From: Xanthomonas sp. SI
Lineage (GTDB): Bacteria > Pseudomonadota > Gammaproteobacteria > Xanthomonadales > Xanthomonadaceae
Direction: 5' to 3'
Assembly (NCBI RefSeq): GCF_014236855.1
Contig: NZ_CP051261.1
Location: forward strand, 4,278,001 to 4,342,000
Length of the DNA stretch: 64,000 nt
Shown: positions 1-9,200 of the stretch, one piece after another
How positions within the stretch are numbered: position 1 is the stretch's first letter
Layout of the letters: each line of letters starts with the position of its first letter
Position numbers and translations under genes: made by a program
Notes under the pieces: model-generated
What the model was told of the DNA's origin: nothing
The model's database searches: none
Seen by the model: the letters and a program-made list of their open reading frames with translations, nothing else

Positions 1-379
1 CCAAGCTGATCAGGTCGAATGGCTTGCCGTCGCCCGGCACCTTGTACTCGATCGGGTGGCCCCACGGGTCGTTCAACTCCGCGGGCTTGGCATACGGGCC
101 GAGCCAGCCGCTGACGCCGCCCGGCGCGGCGACCAGGTCGTCGAGCTTGGACGGCAGTTTGCCGGTGTCGAGCTGGTAGTTGTCGATCTTGCCGGCCATG
201 GTCTGGATCTGCGACTTGGCCAGGTTGGCCTTGCCGCGATCGGCGCCGCCGAGCACGCGGCTGCCGACCAGGGTCAGCACCGCGCCGATCAGCACGATGA
301 CGATGATGATTTCCAGCAGGCTCATGCCCGACTGGCGCGCGGCGGAAGGAGAACGGGTCAGGGAACGGATATTTCGCAT
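1..379 (-). CDS. xpsG: Type II secretion major pseudopilin XpsG (GspG), 3' end outside the window
   Basis: Major pseudopilin of the Xps type II secretion system; it polymerises in the periplasm into the pseudopilus that drives folded substrates through the XpsD secretin. About 126 residues are visible and the C-terminus runs off the left edge. The ATG at 379 gives a short basic leader ending in Gly, then the prepilin site with Met at +1 and Glu at +5 (GMSLLE), followed by a hydrophobic helix (IIIVIVLIGAVL). Downstream there is the GspG core with a GKLPS segment and a WGHPIEYKVPG stretch. It follows xpsE and xpsF in the usual E-F-G order, but with an unusually large 436-bp gap after xpsF. Confidence 0.93.
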   Translation of the reverse strand, partial: MRNIRSLTRSPSAARQSGMSLLEIIIVIVLIGAVLTLVGSRVLGGADRGKANLAKSQIQTMAGKIDNYQLDTGKLPSKLDDLVAAPGGVSGWLGPYAKPAELNDPWGHPIEYKVPGDGKPFDLISL

Positions 380-815
380 TGCATCGGATCCTTGCGGTGG
401 AAAACCTTATGTAACCGAACGCGGTGACAAGGGTCGCCATCGTGTGCGGTGCGTGCAGCTGCGCTTCATGCGCGGGAACGGGATTGGCGTGGCGGCGATC
501 GACGCATGCCGCAGTTCGAGCATGACCTGGCGCACAGATGCCTTGGTCATGGTTGCCGCCATCGCTTGGACCGTGCGCGGCGCCATGGGTTCACGTTGCC
601 ATTCATGGCGCGACACGACGGCCGCAGGAGCCGCCGGCCGACCTATCCGTGGCCGGGCGTTCGGCGCCACATGCGCCATGGCGCAGCGCGAGGATGCTGC
701 GAGCATGTCCGTTGCCGTCCTTGGCGCGACATCGCCGCGCCCTGACAGACCTGCCCGGCCATCCATGGCCGGGCGTTCGGCCATGCGCGAACCAGTGGTT
801 CGCAAACGCATGGCC
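380..815. other. 436-bp gap between xpsF and xpsG with GC-rich inverted repeats
   Basis: No convincing gene is present; the open frames here lack family resemblance and a good ribosome binding site. The segment holds a perfect inverted repeat, CCCGGCCAT at 754-762 and ATGGCCGGG at 765-773, and a partial second copy of the TGGCCGGGCGTTCGGC motif near 650-665. An imperfect hairpin (CCTCACC/GGTGAGG) straddles the xpsF stop near 815-838. The gap could hold a terminator or attenuator between xpsF and xpsG, or a separate xpsG promoter, but no T-tract or clear promoter was seen. Confidence 0.5.
754..773 (-). terminator. GC-rich hairpin 3' of xpsF, possible attenuator or terminator
   Basis: Perfect 9-bp arms with a 2-base spacer lie about 45 bp past the xpsF stop on the transcribed strand. 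There is no T-tract, so intrinsic termination is uncertain. It could equally protect the 3' end of the xpsEF message. Confidence 0.35.
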
Positions 816-2030
816 TCACCCAATCGCATTGGTGAGGTCGTACAGGGGGACGAGGACGGAAATGATCACCAGCCCGACCACCGAGGCCAGGACCAGGGTG
901 ATCAACGGCACCAGCGCGGCGAGCAGGCGGTCGATCGCCTGCGCGGTTTCCTGTTCGAAGGTGTCGGCGGTCTTCAGCAGCATCGTGTCCAGCGCGCCGG
1001 ATTCCTCGCCGACCTGGATCATCTGCAGCGCCAGCCGCGGGAAGCGCTTGCCCTTGGACAGCGACGCCGACAGGCCGTGGCCGTTCTTGACGTCGTCGGC
1101 CGCGGCGCCGACGTCGGCGGTCAGCGCCAGGTTCGACAGCACGTTGCGCGAAATGCCCAGCGCGGCCAGCAGCGGCACGCCATTGCGCAGCAGCGTGCCC
1201 AGGGTGCGGGTCAGCCGCGCGGTTTCCAGCCGCGCGATCAGCACGCCGATGAAGCGCTGCTTCAGCAACCAGGCGTCGAAGCTGGCGCGGAACACCGGAT
1301 CGCGGCGCTTGCGGTCAATCGCCAGCAGCGCCAGCCCGGGCACCACCAGCAACACGATCCACCAGTCGCGCACGAACAGGCCCACGCTCAGCACCGCCTG
1401 GGTGAACCACGGCAGTTGCACGTCCAGGCTCTCGTACATCAGCGCGAACTGCGGCACCACGTAGCCGAGCAGGAACAGCAGCGCGCAGCCGACCACGCTG
1501 ACCAGGATCGCCGGATAGATCAGCGCATTGATCACCCGCCCCTTCAGTTCGCGGCTGCGCTCCAGGTATTCGGCCAGGCGCTGCAAGGTATCGTGCAGGC
1601 TGCCGCCGGCCTCGCCGGCGCGAACCATGTTGATGTACAGGCGCGAAAACAACCCATGCTGCCGCTCCAGCGCGGTGGACAGCGGCGCGCCGCCGCGCAC
1701 TGCGTCGCGGATGTCGCCGACGGTGCGCTTGGAACGCTCGTCCTCGGGCAGTTCGAGCAGGATCGTCAGCGCGCGGTCCAGCGGCTGGCCGGCGCCGAGC
1801 AGGGTCGCCAGCTGTTGGGTGAACTGCACCAGCGCAGCGCCGTCAAACGGCTTGGGCCGGAACAGGCCGCGCAGCGAGGTGCCGCCGCCCTGCGCCGCGA
1901 GCTTGGCCTCCATCGGCATGTGCCCCTGTTCCTGCAGGCGCAGCGCCACCTCGGCGTCGCTGGCGGCCTCCATCTGGCCTTCCAGGATCTCGCCGTGCGG
2001 GTTGAGCGCTTTGTAGCGGTACAGGGGCAT
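816..2030 (-). CDS. xpsF: Type II secretion inner-membrane platform protein XpsF (GspF)
   Basis: Polytopic inner-membrane platform protein that links the XpsE ATPase to pseudopilus assembly. The 404-residue product starts MPLYRYKALN at the ATG at 2030, the canonical GspF/PilC N-terminus; the longer open frame upstream would add unrelated sequence. Two copies of the T2SSF domain are visible, around residues 70-190 and 270-395, with paired GAGQPL/RNGVPLL segments and E-x-G signatures (RAGEAGGSL and QVGEESGAL). Hydrophobic segments lie near 170-225 and at the C-terminus. It lies 112 bp after xpsE; a REP-like arm abuts its start codon. Confidence 0.95.
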   Translation of the reverse strand: MPLYRYKALNPHGEILEGQMEAASDAEVALRLQEQGHMPMEAKLAAQGGGTSLRGLFRPKPFDGAALVQFTQQLATLLGAGQPLDRALTILLELPEDERSKRTVGDIRDAVRGGAPLSTALERQHGLFSRLYINMVRAGEAGGSLHDTLQRLAEYLERSRELKGRVINALIYPAILVSVVGCALLFLLGYVVPQFALMYESLDVQLPWFTQAVLSVGLFVRDWWIVLLVVPGLALLAIDRKRRDPVFRASFDAWLLKQRFIGVLIARLETARLTRTLGTLLRNGVPLLAALGISRNVLSNLALTADVGAAADDVKNGHGLSASLSKGKRFPRLALQMIQVGEESGALDTMLLKTADTFEQETAQAIDRLLAALVPLITLVLASVVGLVIISVLVPLYDLTNAIG

Positions 2031-2032
2031 TA

Positions 2033-2059
2033 GGGCTGGGAGTCGGGAATGGGGAACGG
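2033..2059. repeat. REP-like single arm upstream of xpsF
   Basis: A GGGAGTCGGGAATGGGGAACGG-like arm lies between xpsE and xpsF. Read in the direction of the genes it is the right (CCATTCCCGACTCCC) arm and ends directly before the xpsF start codon, as in holC and valS. No partner arm was recognised. Confidence 0.5.
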
Positions 2060-2142
2060 CGAACCGGAAAGCGGGCTGCGCGCGTGCCGGCGCGGCCGCG
2101 GCAGAGCCACGATGCAAATGCGCGCTGACGCGCCTGCGCGCA

Positions 2143-3873
2143 TCAGGTTTCCTCCGTCACGCGCAGCACTTCCTCGATCGTGGTCTGGCCGCTGAGCGCC
2201 TTGCCGATGCCGTCCTCGTACATCGTGCGCATGCCGGCTTCGCGCGCCAGTTGTTCGATCTCGCCCATGCCGGCGTGGCGCATCACCGCGCGGCGCAGCG
2301 CGTCGTTCATCACCAGGAATTCCATGATCGTGGTGCGGCCCAGGTAGCCGGTCGGCGCGATCGCCGAGGGCCGCGGGCGGAACAGGAAGATCTCGCCCTC
2401 GGGCTGCAGCCGGCGCAGTTCGAACTTCTCGATCTCCTCCGGCGAAGCCGGATAGCGCTCGGCGTGGGTCGGTTCCAGCCGCCGCACCAGGCGCTGCGCC
2501 AGGATGCCGTTGATGGTGGAGGTCAGCAGGTAATCCTCCACGCCCATGTCGAGCAGGCGGGTGATGCCGCCGGCGGCGTTGTTGGTATGCAGCGTGGACA
2601 GCACCAGGTGGCCGGTCAGCGCCGACTGGATCGCGATGCGCGCGGTTTCCAGGTCGCGCATTTCGCCGATCATGATGATGTCCGGGTCCTGGCGCACGAT
2701 GCTGCGCAGCGCGTGCGAGAAATCCAGCCCGATCTGCGGCTTGGCCTGGATCTGGTTGATGCCCTCGATCTGGTATTCGACCGGGTCCTCGACGGTGATG
2801 ATCTTGACGTCGGAGGTATTGAGCTGGCTCAACGCGGTGTACAGCGTGGTGGTCTTGCCCGAGCCGGTGGGGCCGGTGACCAGCAGGATGCCGTGCGGCT
2901 GCTCCAGCACCTTGCGGAACTGCGGCAGGAACGCGTCGGTGAAGCCGAGCCGGTGGAAGTCGAACACCACCGTCTCGCGATCGAGCAAACGCATCACCAC
3001 GCTCTCGCCGTGCGCTGTGGGCATGGTGCTCACGCGCAGGTCCAGTTCCTTGCCCTGCACGCGCAGCATGATGCGTCCGTCCTGCGGCAGGCGGCGTTCG
3101 GCGATGTTGAGCTTGGCCATGATCTTGACGCGGCTGATCACCGCCGCGGTCAGGTTGGCCGGCGGGCTTTCGCCGTCGATCAGCACGCCGTCGACGCGGT
3201 AGCGCACCTTCAGCCGGTTCTCGAACGGTTCGATGTGGATGTCCGAGGCGCGCAGTTCCACCGCGCGCTGAATCACCAGGTTCACCAGCCGGATCACCGG
3301 CGCTTCCGAGGCCAGGTCGCGCAGGTGCTCGATGTCGTCGGCGGCCGTGCTGTCGCCGTCGGCGGTCTCCACGATCGCGCCCATCGCGCTGCGGCCCTGG
3401 CCGAACCAGCGCTCGATCAGGTCGTCGATCTCCGAGCGCAGGCCGACCCGCGGCAGCACCTGGAAACCGGTGGCCAGGCGCACCGCATCGGCGGCATAGG
3501 CCTCGTGCGGGTCGGACATCCACAGTTCCAGCACGCCGTCGTGCTCGCCCAGCGGGCACACGTGGAATTGCTTGAGGAAGCGCAGCGACAGCGGCTGCGC
3601 CTCGGGCAGGTGCTCCGGCGCGGTGGCCGGCAATTGCTTGGCGTCGAGCAGCGGCAGGCCCAGCACTTCGGCGCTGACCTCGGCGTGGTCGCGTTCGGAC
3701 ACCAGCCCCAGCCGCGCCAGCAGCGACAGCAGGCCGCCGCCGGATTCGCGCTGCAACTGGCGCGCGCGCAGCAGGTCGCCCTCCTTGAGCCGGCCCTTGG
3801 CCAGCAACGCATCGACGATGCGCGCCTCGGGCATATCGACAGCGGCAGCAGTGTCCTTGACGAGCGCGTTCAC
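2143..3873 (-). CDS. xpsE: Type II secretion ATPase XpsE (GspE)
   Basis: Cytoplasmic hexameric ATPase that powers the Xps pseudopilus. The product is 576 residues, close to the size of Xanthomonas XpsE. An N-terminal T2SSE/MshEN-type domain (about 1-160) is followed by the ATPase core. The core shows a Walker A motif GPTGSGKTTTLY around residue 331, an Asp box ITVEDPVEY, a Walker B-like region with DPDIIMIGEMRD, and a His box LSTLHTNNA. The four-cysteine zinc loop of many GspE proteins is not evident, replaced by an ERYPASPEEIEKFEL segment, as in other XpsE-type ATPases. The start is a GTG at 3873 with a GGAGG sequence at 3879-3883. Confidence 0.95.
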   Translation of the reverse strand: MNALVKDTAAAVDMPEARIVDALLAKGRLKEGDLLRARQLQRESGGGLLSLLARLGLVSERDHAEVSAEVLGLPLLDAKQLPATAPEHLPEAQPLSLRFLKQFHVCPLGEHDGVLELWMSDPHEAYAADAVRLATGFQVLPRVGLRSEIDDLIERWFGQGRSAMGAIVETADGDSTAADDIEHLRDLASEAPVIRLVNLVIQRAVELRASDIHIEPFENRLKVRYRVDGVLIDGESPPANLTAAVISRVKIMAKLNIAERRLPQDGRIMLRVQGKELDLRVSTMPTAHGESVVMRLLDRETVVFDFHRLGFTDAFLPQFRKVLEQPHGILLVTGPTGSGKTTTLYTALSQLNTSDVKIITVEDPVEYQIEGINQIQAKPQIGLDFSHALRSIVRQDPDIIMIGEMRDLETARIAIQSALTGHLVLSTLHTNNAAGGITRLLDMGVEDYLLTSTINGILAQRLVRRLEPTHAERYPASPEEIEKFELRRLQPEGEIFLFRPRPSAIAPTGYLGRTTIMEFLVMNDALRRAVMRHAGMGEIEQLAREAGMRTMYEDGIGKALSGQTTIEEVLRVTEET

Positions 3874-4167
3874 ACAATCCCTCCAGAGCGTGCGGCGACT
3901 TTAGCAGTTCGGCGCGACTTGCCGCCTGCCTGCGCCGCGCCGGCCCGCCGCACTGTCTACGACGCCGCGGCAGCGCGGCACGCCGTCATTGGCATGACAT
4001 ACGCGGCGCGCAACATCGCGCGTTGCGGCGTCGTATGCACGGCGAGCGCGGCGTCGGCGCTGCAGCGCACAAGCGCGGCGGCCAGCGGCCGCACGCCTGC
4101 GCAGCGGTGGCTGCGCAGGCAGCGACAGCGATCGGCGCGCTCGATGTTTTCAGCTCCCGAACGCAGA
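3874..4167. other. Intergenic region upstream of xpsE
   Basis: About 290 bp lie between xpsE and the protease terminator. It contains the xpsE ribosome binding site and an imperfect palindrome near 3998-4037 (CATACG...CGTATG). No gene and no clear promoter hexamers were recognised. Confidence 0.4.
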
Positions 4168-4189
4168 AAACCCGGCCGAAGCCGGGTTT
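4168..4189 (-). terminator. Intrinsic terminator of the S8 protease gene
   Basis: Arms AAACCCGGC (4168-4176) and GCCGGGTTT (4181-4189) have a 4-base loop. On the minus strand the stem is followed by a short T-rich run. It lies about 45 bp after the protease stop codon. Confidence 0.8.
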
Positions 4190-4233
4190 CCTGGGTCACT
4201 CCGGCGCCGTCGCCGGCGCCGTCCAATGCACGC

Positions 4234-6120
4234 TTACTGGCGCGCGACCAGGCTGACGCCGCTGTAGCTCGAGGTGCCGACCAGCTTGACGTAGTAGGTG
4301 CCGGCCTGCGGCGCGGTGAAGCGCACCGTCTCGTTGTTGCCCGGACGCGCCGACTTGGCGTCGTAGCTGGTGGTGCTAGGCTCCTTGTCGAAGCTCACGT
4401 ACAGCGACACGTTGCCGCTGCCACCGTAGGTGAGGAAGCTCAGCACCGCACCGGCCTCGGCCTCGAAGCTGTACAGCACCTCGTTGCCCGCCGCACCGGT
4501 CAGGCCGGCCACCGCCACCTTGTTGGTCAGCGCGGTCGCCGGCGGTGCGCATTCCTCGGTCTGCGGATCGCACGGCACTTCCAGCGCCTTGTCCAGCGCG
4601 GCCTTGGCATCGACGATGCCGGTGCCGATCGGTGTGCTGGTCGGGATCGACACCGGGAACGGACGCGCGGTCTGCTTGAGCAGGGTTTCCAGCGCGGCCG
4701 GGGTCAACGGCGCATTGCCGGCGGCGATCACCGCGCTCTGCACCAGGGCCGCCACCGCCGCCACGTGCGGCGAGGCCATCGAGGTGCCGCCCATGCCCAT
4801 GTAGGTGTAGTTGCCCGAGGTCGGCGTGGTCGCACCGGTGTAGCCGTTCTGCCAGACGTAGCCGCCCGGGTTGCCGTCCACGCCGCCGCCGCCGCCCGGA
4901 CCGGACAGGTCCACCGCCGCGCCATAGTTGGAGTAGGAGGCGATGCCGCCGGTGATGCGCGTCGCGCCGACCGCGATCACGTTGGCGCAGCTGGCCGGAC
5001 GGAAGTTGGCGGCATTGCCGGCGCTGTTGCCGGCCGCCACCACCACCGTGGTGCCGCGCGCCACCGCGCCGTTGATCGCATCCTGGTACAGGGCGTCGCA
5101 GGTGCCGCTGCCGCCCAGGCTCATGTTGATGACCTCGGCCGGATTGGCGTTGGCCGGCACGCCGGCGACGGTGCCACCGGAGGCCCAGGTGATCGCGTCG
5201 GCGATGTCGGACAGGTAGCCGCCGCACTTGCCGAGCACGCGCACCGGCAGCACCGTGGCGTTCGGCGCGACGCCGGCCATGCCAACGCCGTTGTTGGTGG
5301 CCTCGGCGATCGTGCCGGCGACATGGCTGCCGTGCCAGGAGCTGTCCTCGGCCAGCGAGCCCGCATAGCACTCGTTGTCGTTCTCGACCCAGTCGCCGTA
5401 GTCCAGCGCGCCCGGCACGCGCGCGTCGGTCGGACGCCGCGAGGTCTCCGCATCGGAGATGAAGTCGTAGCCCTGCAGCAGGTTCACCGCCACGTCCGGA
5501 TGGTTCGGCAGGATGCCGGTATCCAGCACCGCGACGACCACGCCGTCGCCCTTGGACACGTCCCACGCCGCCGGCGAGTTGATGCCGCCGGTGGCGCTGC
5601 TCAGATGCCACTGGTACTGCGCGTACAGCGGGTCGTTGGGCACCAGCTGCGGCTGCTCCAGCGCAGCCTTGGGCAGCTCGGAGCGCTGCAGCTTGAAATC
5701 CTTCACCGCGTACTTGACCGCCGGATCGGCGGCGATTTCCGCCACCACCTTGTCCACGTCGGCCTTGCTCAACTTGCCCGACAGGCGGATCAGGTCGGCG
5801 CCCACGCCGAGGGTGCGCACGTATTCGGCACGCACGCTGGCGGCCGCGGCACGGGAGATGCCGTTGCTGCCGCCCAGGCTGGCGCGGGTCACCGCCGACT
5901 GCACCGCCGACAGCTTGGCGCTGCGGTCGCTGGCGGCGGCGGTGCCGGCGTTGTAGCGCACCACGATGCGGCTGGAAGTCTGCGCGTCGGCCGGCGCGGC
6001 CTTGGCCGGCTGCTTGACCGGCAGCGACGCACCGGCCGCGAATGCGCTCGAGGCCCCAAGCGACATCGCCAGCATGGCGGCGGCGATGGCATTGATACGG
6101 AGATTTTGCTTGTCGATCAC
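4234..6120 (-). CDS. Secreted S8 (subtilisin-like) serine protease with C-terminal PPC domain
   Basis: Extracellular subtilase of 628 residues. The GTG start at 6120 has GAGGA 7-12 bases upstream and opens a Sec signal peptide ending near AFA (residues 26-28), followed by a propeptide to about residue 160. The catalytic triad is visible: Asp200 (VLDTG), His263 (WHGSHVAG) and Ser447 (GTSMASPH), with the oxyanion Asn365 in AAGNS. Residues from about 540 form a bacterial prepeptidase C-terminal (PPC) beta domain. The Sec signal and the neighbouring xps genes make it a likely Xps substrate (inference). It belongs to the Xanthomonas extracellular protease group; the substrate is unknown. Confidence 0.93.
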   Translation of the reverse strand: MIDKQNLRINAIAAAMLAMSLGASSAFAAGASLPVKQPAKAAPADAQTSSRIVVRYNAGTAAASDRSAKLSAVQSAVTRASLGGSNGISRAAAASVRAEYVRTLGVGADLIRLSGKLSKADVDKVVAEIAADPAVKYAVKDFKLQRSELPKAALEQPQLVPNDPLYAQYQWHLSSATGGINSPAAWDVSKGDGVVVAVLDTGILPNHPDVAVNLLQGYDFISDAETSRRPTDARVPGALDYGDWVENDNECYAGSLAEDSSWHGSHVAGTIAEATNNGVGMAGVAPNATVLPVRVLGKCGGYLSDIADAITWASGGTVAGVPANANPAEVINMSLGGSGTCDALYQDAINGAVARGTTVVVAAGNSAGNAANFRPASCANVIAVGATRITGGIASYSNYGAAVDLSGPGGGGGVDGNPGGYVWQNGYTGATTPTSGNYTYMGMGGTSMASPHVAAVAALVQSAVIAAGNAPLTPAALETLLKQTARPFPVSIPTSTPIGTGIVDAKAALDKALEVPCDPQTEECAPPATALTNKVAVAGLTGAAGNEVLYSFEAEAGAVLSFLTYGGSGNVSLYVSFDKEPSTTSYDAKSARPGNNETVRFTAPQAGTYYVKLVGTSSYSGVSLVARQ

Positions 6121-6247
6121 GTTGACGTCCTCTTCAAAGTTTCGTGGATCAGGCGACTGTTGCGGCCGTAAAAAAGCTCCTTTTTCCCGAATCCGTTGGC
6201 CGGCCCAGCCAAGGTCCTTAGGTCTGCCCCCTCAGGCCATTGCGTGG
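6121..6247. other. Promoter/leader region of the S8 protease
   Basis: Contains the ribosome binding site and an A/T-rich inverted repeat (AAAAAG/CTTTTT) near 6170-6185, about 50-65 bp upstream of the GTG start. No confident -35/-10 pair was found. Confidence 0.35.
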
Positions 6248-6275
6248 GCGGACGGCGGCACGCGCCGCCGTCCGC
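6248..6275 (-). terminator. GC-rich hairpin downstream of the giant adhesin
   Basis: Perfect 12-bp arms (6248-6259 and 6264-6275) with a 4-base loop lie just past the adhesin stop. The stem is very strong but no T-tract follows, so it may terminate weakly or protect the 3' end. Confidence 0.55.
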
Positions 6276-6281
6276 GATGGC

Positions 6282-9200
6282 TCACCAGCCGAAGCCGGCG
6301 CCGATGCCGACCGAGCTGTCGTCGCCGCTGAACGCGCCGCCGATGGTCAGCGTGGCGCGATCGCTGAAGGCACGCTGGTAGCCCACCGACAACGCCGACT
6401 CGCCGTTCTGGAAACCGACGCCGGCACCGACCCGGTTCTGGGTGCGGATGCCCGCGGCGCTGGTGGCCATATTGAGCATCGCCGCGCTCATCGCGCCCTG
6501 CCGGTCGATGCGGCGGTCCTGGTCGCGCAACCGCGCATCGACGTCGCCGCGCAGCACGTCGAAGCTGTCGGCCATGGTGTTGAAGCGCGTGTCGGTGTAC
6601 GACTTGGCGGTGGCGACGCCGCTGTCGAGCTGGCCCTTGTTGACCGCATCGGTGGCCTGGGTGCCGGCGGCGACGTTGGCGACCTGGCGCTCGTTGCCGG
6701 CGCTGCCCACCGACACCGTGTTGGCGCGGTCGGCGACCGACCCCTGGCCCAGCGCGACCGCTCCCTGCGCCGTGGCGCTGGCGCCCTGGCCCAGCGCGGT
6801 GCCCGAGGCGGCGGTGACGCTGGCGCCCTCGCCCATCGCCACCGCATTGGTCGCCACCGCGGCGATGTGGCTGTTGGCGCCCACCGCGGTGCTGCCGTCG
6901 GCGTTGACCTTGGCGTTGCTGCCGATCGCGGTGTCGTTGGGGCCATGCGCATAGGCGCTGCCGCCGATCGCGGTGCCGGTGACGTCGTTGGCGCGCGCCG
7001 CGGTGCCGACCGCGGTAGCGCTCGCCCCCGCATCGGCCACGACCGCCTCGCCGACCTGCGCGGTGGACGCGGTGCCGGACACCGTCGCCGACTCGGACGC
7101 CGCCTGCGCGGTGGCCACGCTCGACTCCGGCTCGGCCACCGAGGCCACGCTGGCGACACGCGCATTGCGGGAGACACTGGCAGTGCCGCCGCTGCGCGCA
7201 TCCAGTTCGCTGACCTTGCCATCCAGCGCCGCCAGCGCATCGCCGACGTTGCTGTAGCTGGCGCCCTGGATCACGTAGGTCGGCGCCACGAACAGGCCTT
7301 GCGCGCCGAGCCCGGCACCGCCGCCGAGGAACGTGGCCATGTTGCTTAGCGACTGGTACAGCTGGCTGCCGTTGATCGCCTCGGTGCTGCCGGCGGCGAT
7401 GCTGCCCGCGGTCAGATTGACGATGCGACGCGTGGCCGGGCCGCCGCGGCCGTTGCCGCTGCCTAGCGACACCGTGTCGGCCTCGTAGACGCGCGAACCG
7501 GCGCCGAGCGCGACCGCATTGTCGGCCGACACGCCGGCGTTGGCGCCGATCGCCACCCCGTTGCTGCCGCTGTTGCGGACGAAGCTGTTGTAGCCCAGCG
7601 CCACGCCGTTCTCGCCGATCGCATTGGTCTGCAGGCCGATGGCGGTGCTGCGCGCGCCGCTGGCCGAACTGCTGGCGCCCGACGCGGTCGCGCCGGCGCC
7701 GCTGGCGAGGCTGTCCACGCCCAGCGCGGTGCTGCGCAGGCCGCTGGCCGTGGCGCCGGCACCGGCCGCGGTGCTGTTCACGCCGCTGGCGCTGGCCACG
7801 CCGCTGCCCGAGCTCTGGAAGTCGGCGCTGGTTTCGCCGGCGGCCGCCGCCACCGCATCGAGCTGCGTCTTGTTCACCGCATCGGTGGCGTTGACCGCCG
7901 CGCCGACGTTGGTGATGCGACGCGTGGCCGGCGCGCTGACTCCGTTGCCGCCGCCCACCGACACCACGTTGGCTTCGCTGGCGCGCGAACCGGCGCCGAG
8001 CGCGACGCTATTGCTGCCGCTGGCCCAGGCGCTGGTGCCCAGCGCGGTGGCGTTGATGCCGCTGTAGGCGTAGGCATCCTGGCCGATCGCGGTGCCGCCC
8101 TGCGCCGTGGCCCAGGCGAACTGGCCCACCGCGGTGGTCTGCGCCGCGGTGGCCCAGGCCGAGGCGCCGAGCGCGGTCGCATCCTCGCCGGTGGCGCGGG
8201 CGCTGTGGCCCAGCGCCGAGGCATACGCGCCGGACGCGGTGCTGCCCCAGCCCAATGCCGAGGCGTAGTCGCCCGCCGCCTCGGCGCCGTAGCCGAACGC
8301 GCTGGTGCGTGTGCCGCTGGCACTGCTGAACGCGCCGACCGCGGTGCTGTAGTCGGTCGTGGCTTCGGCCTTGTAGCCGTTGGCGGTGGACTGCACGCCG
8401 CTGGCCGTGGCGCCGGCGCCGCTGGCGCTGCTGAACGCGGCGGTGGCCTGCGCGCCCGCACCGAGCGCGGTGGCACCGACTTCGCTGGCGGTGGTGGTGC
8501 CGTCGAGCAGCACGTTGCCGGCGTCGTCGGTGTAGTACAGCGAGCCGCCGATCGCGGTGCTGGACTCGCCGGTGGCGGTGGCGTTGTAGCCGGACGCGGT
8601 GGCGTACTGCGCACCGGCCAACGCGCCGCTGCCGAACGCCGAGGCGCCGGTACCGAAGGCGTTGGACGCCTCGCCGGCGGCGGTGGCGTAGTTGCCCTCG
8701 ACATAGCTGCCGACGTCGTCGGCCGGATCTGCGCCGCCGCTGGCCTTGAACTGCTTGCCGGTGGCATCGGCGGACTGCTTGACCGCATCCAGCTGCGCGA
8801 CGTTGACCGCATCGGTGTCTTCGGTACCGGCGGCGACGTTGGCGATCTGCCGCTCGCTGCCGACGCTGCCCACCGACACGGTGTTGTCGCGATCGGCCTC
8901 GGACCCTGCGCCCAGCGCCACGCTGTTGCTGGCGGAGGCATAGGCGCCGTAGCCGAAGGCGCTGGAATCTTCGGCGCTGGCGTAGGCCAGGCTGCCGATG
9001 GCGGTGCTGAAGTCGGCGGTGGCGCCGGCGCCGGCGCCGAATGCCGACGAGTTGGCGCCTGAGGCCTCGGCCGGAATCAGCCCGAAGAACGAGGTGCCGC
9101 CGACCGCGACGCTTTCCTCGCCGGACGCCACGCTGGACTCGCCCAGCGCCACGCTGCCGCTGCCCGAGGCGGCCGCACCGACACCGACCGCGGTGCCGTA

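Noticed and set aside
180..2033. 617-codon open frame on the plus strand
   Set aside because: Antisense to xpsF and xpsG; composition is that of a shadow frame with no domain.
3957..4256. Small open frames between xpsE and the protease
   Set aside because: They run across the intrinsic terminator and show no recognisable protein features.
2251..6171. 1306-codon open frame on the plus strand
   Set aside because: It lies antisense to xpsE and the S8 protease, which have full domain evidence. The product is His/Arg/Gly-rich, as expected for a GC-rich shadow frame.
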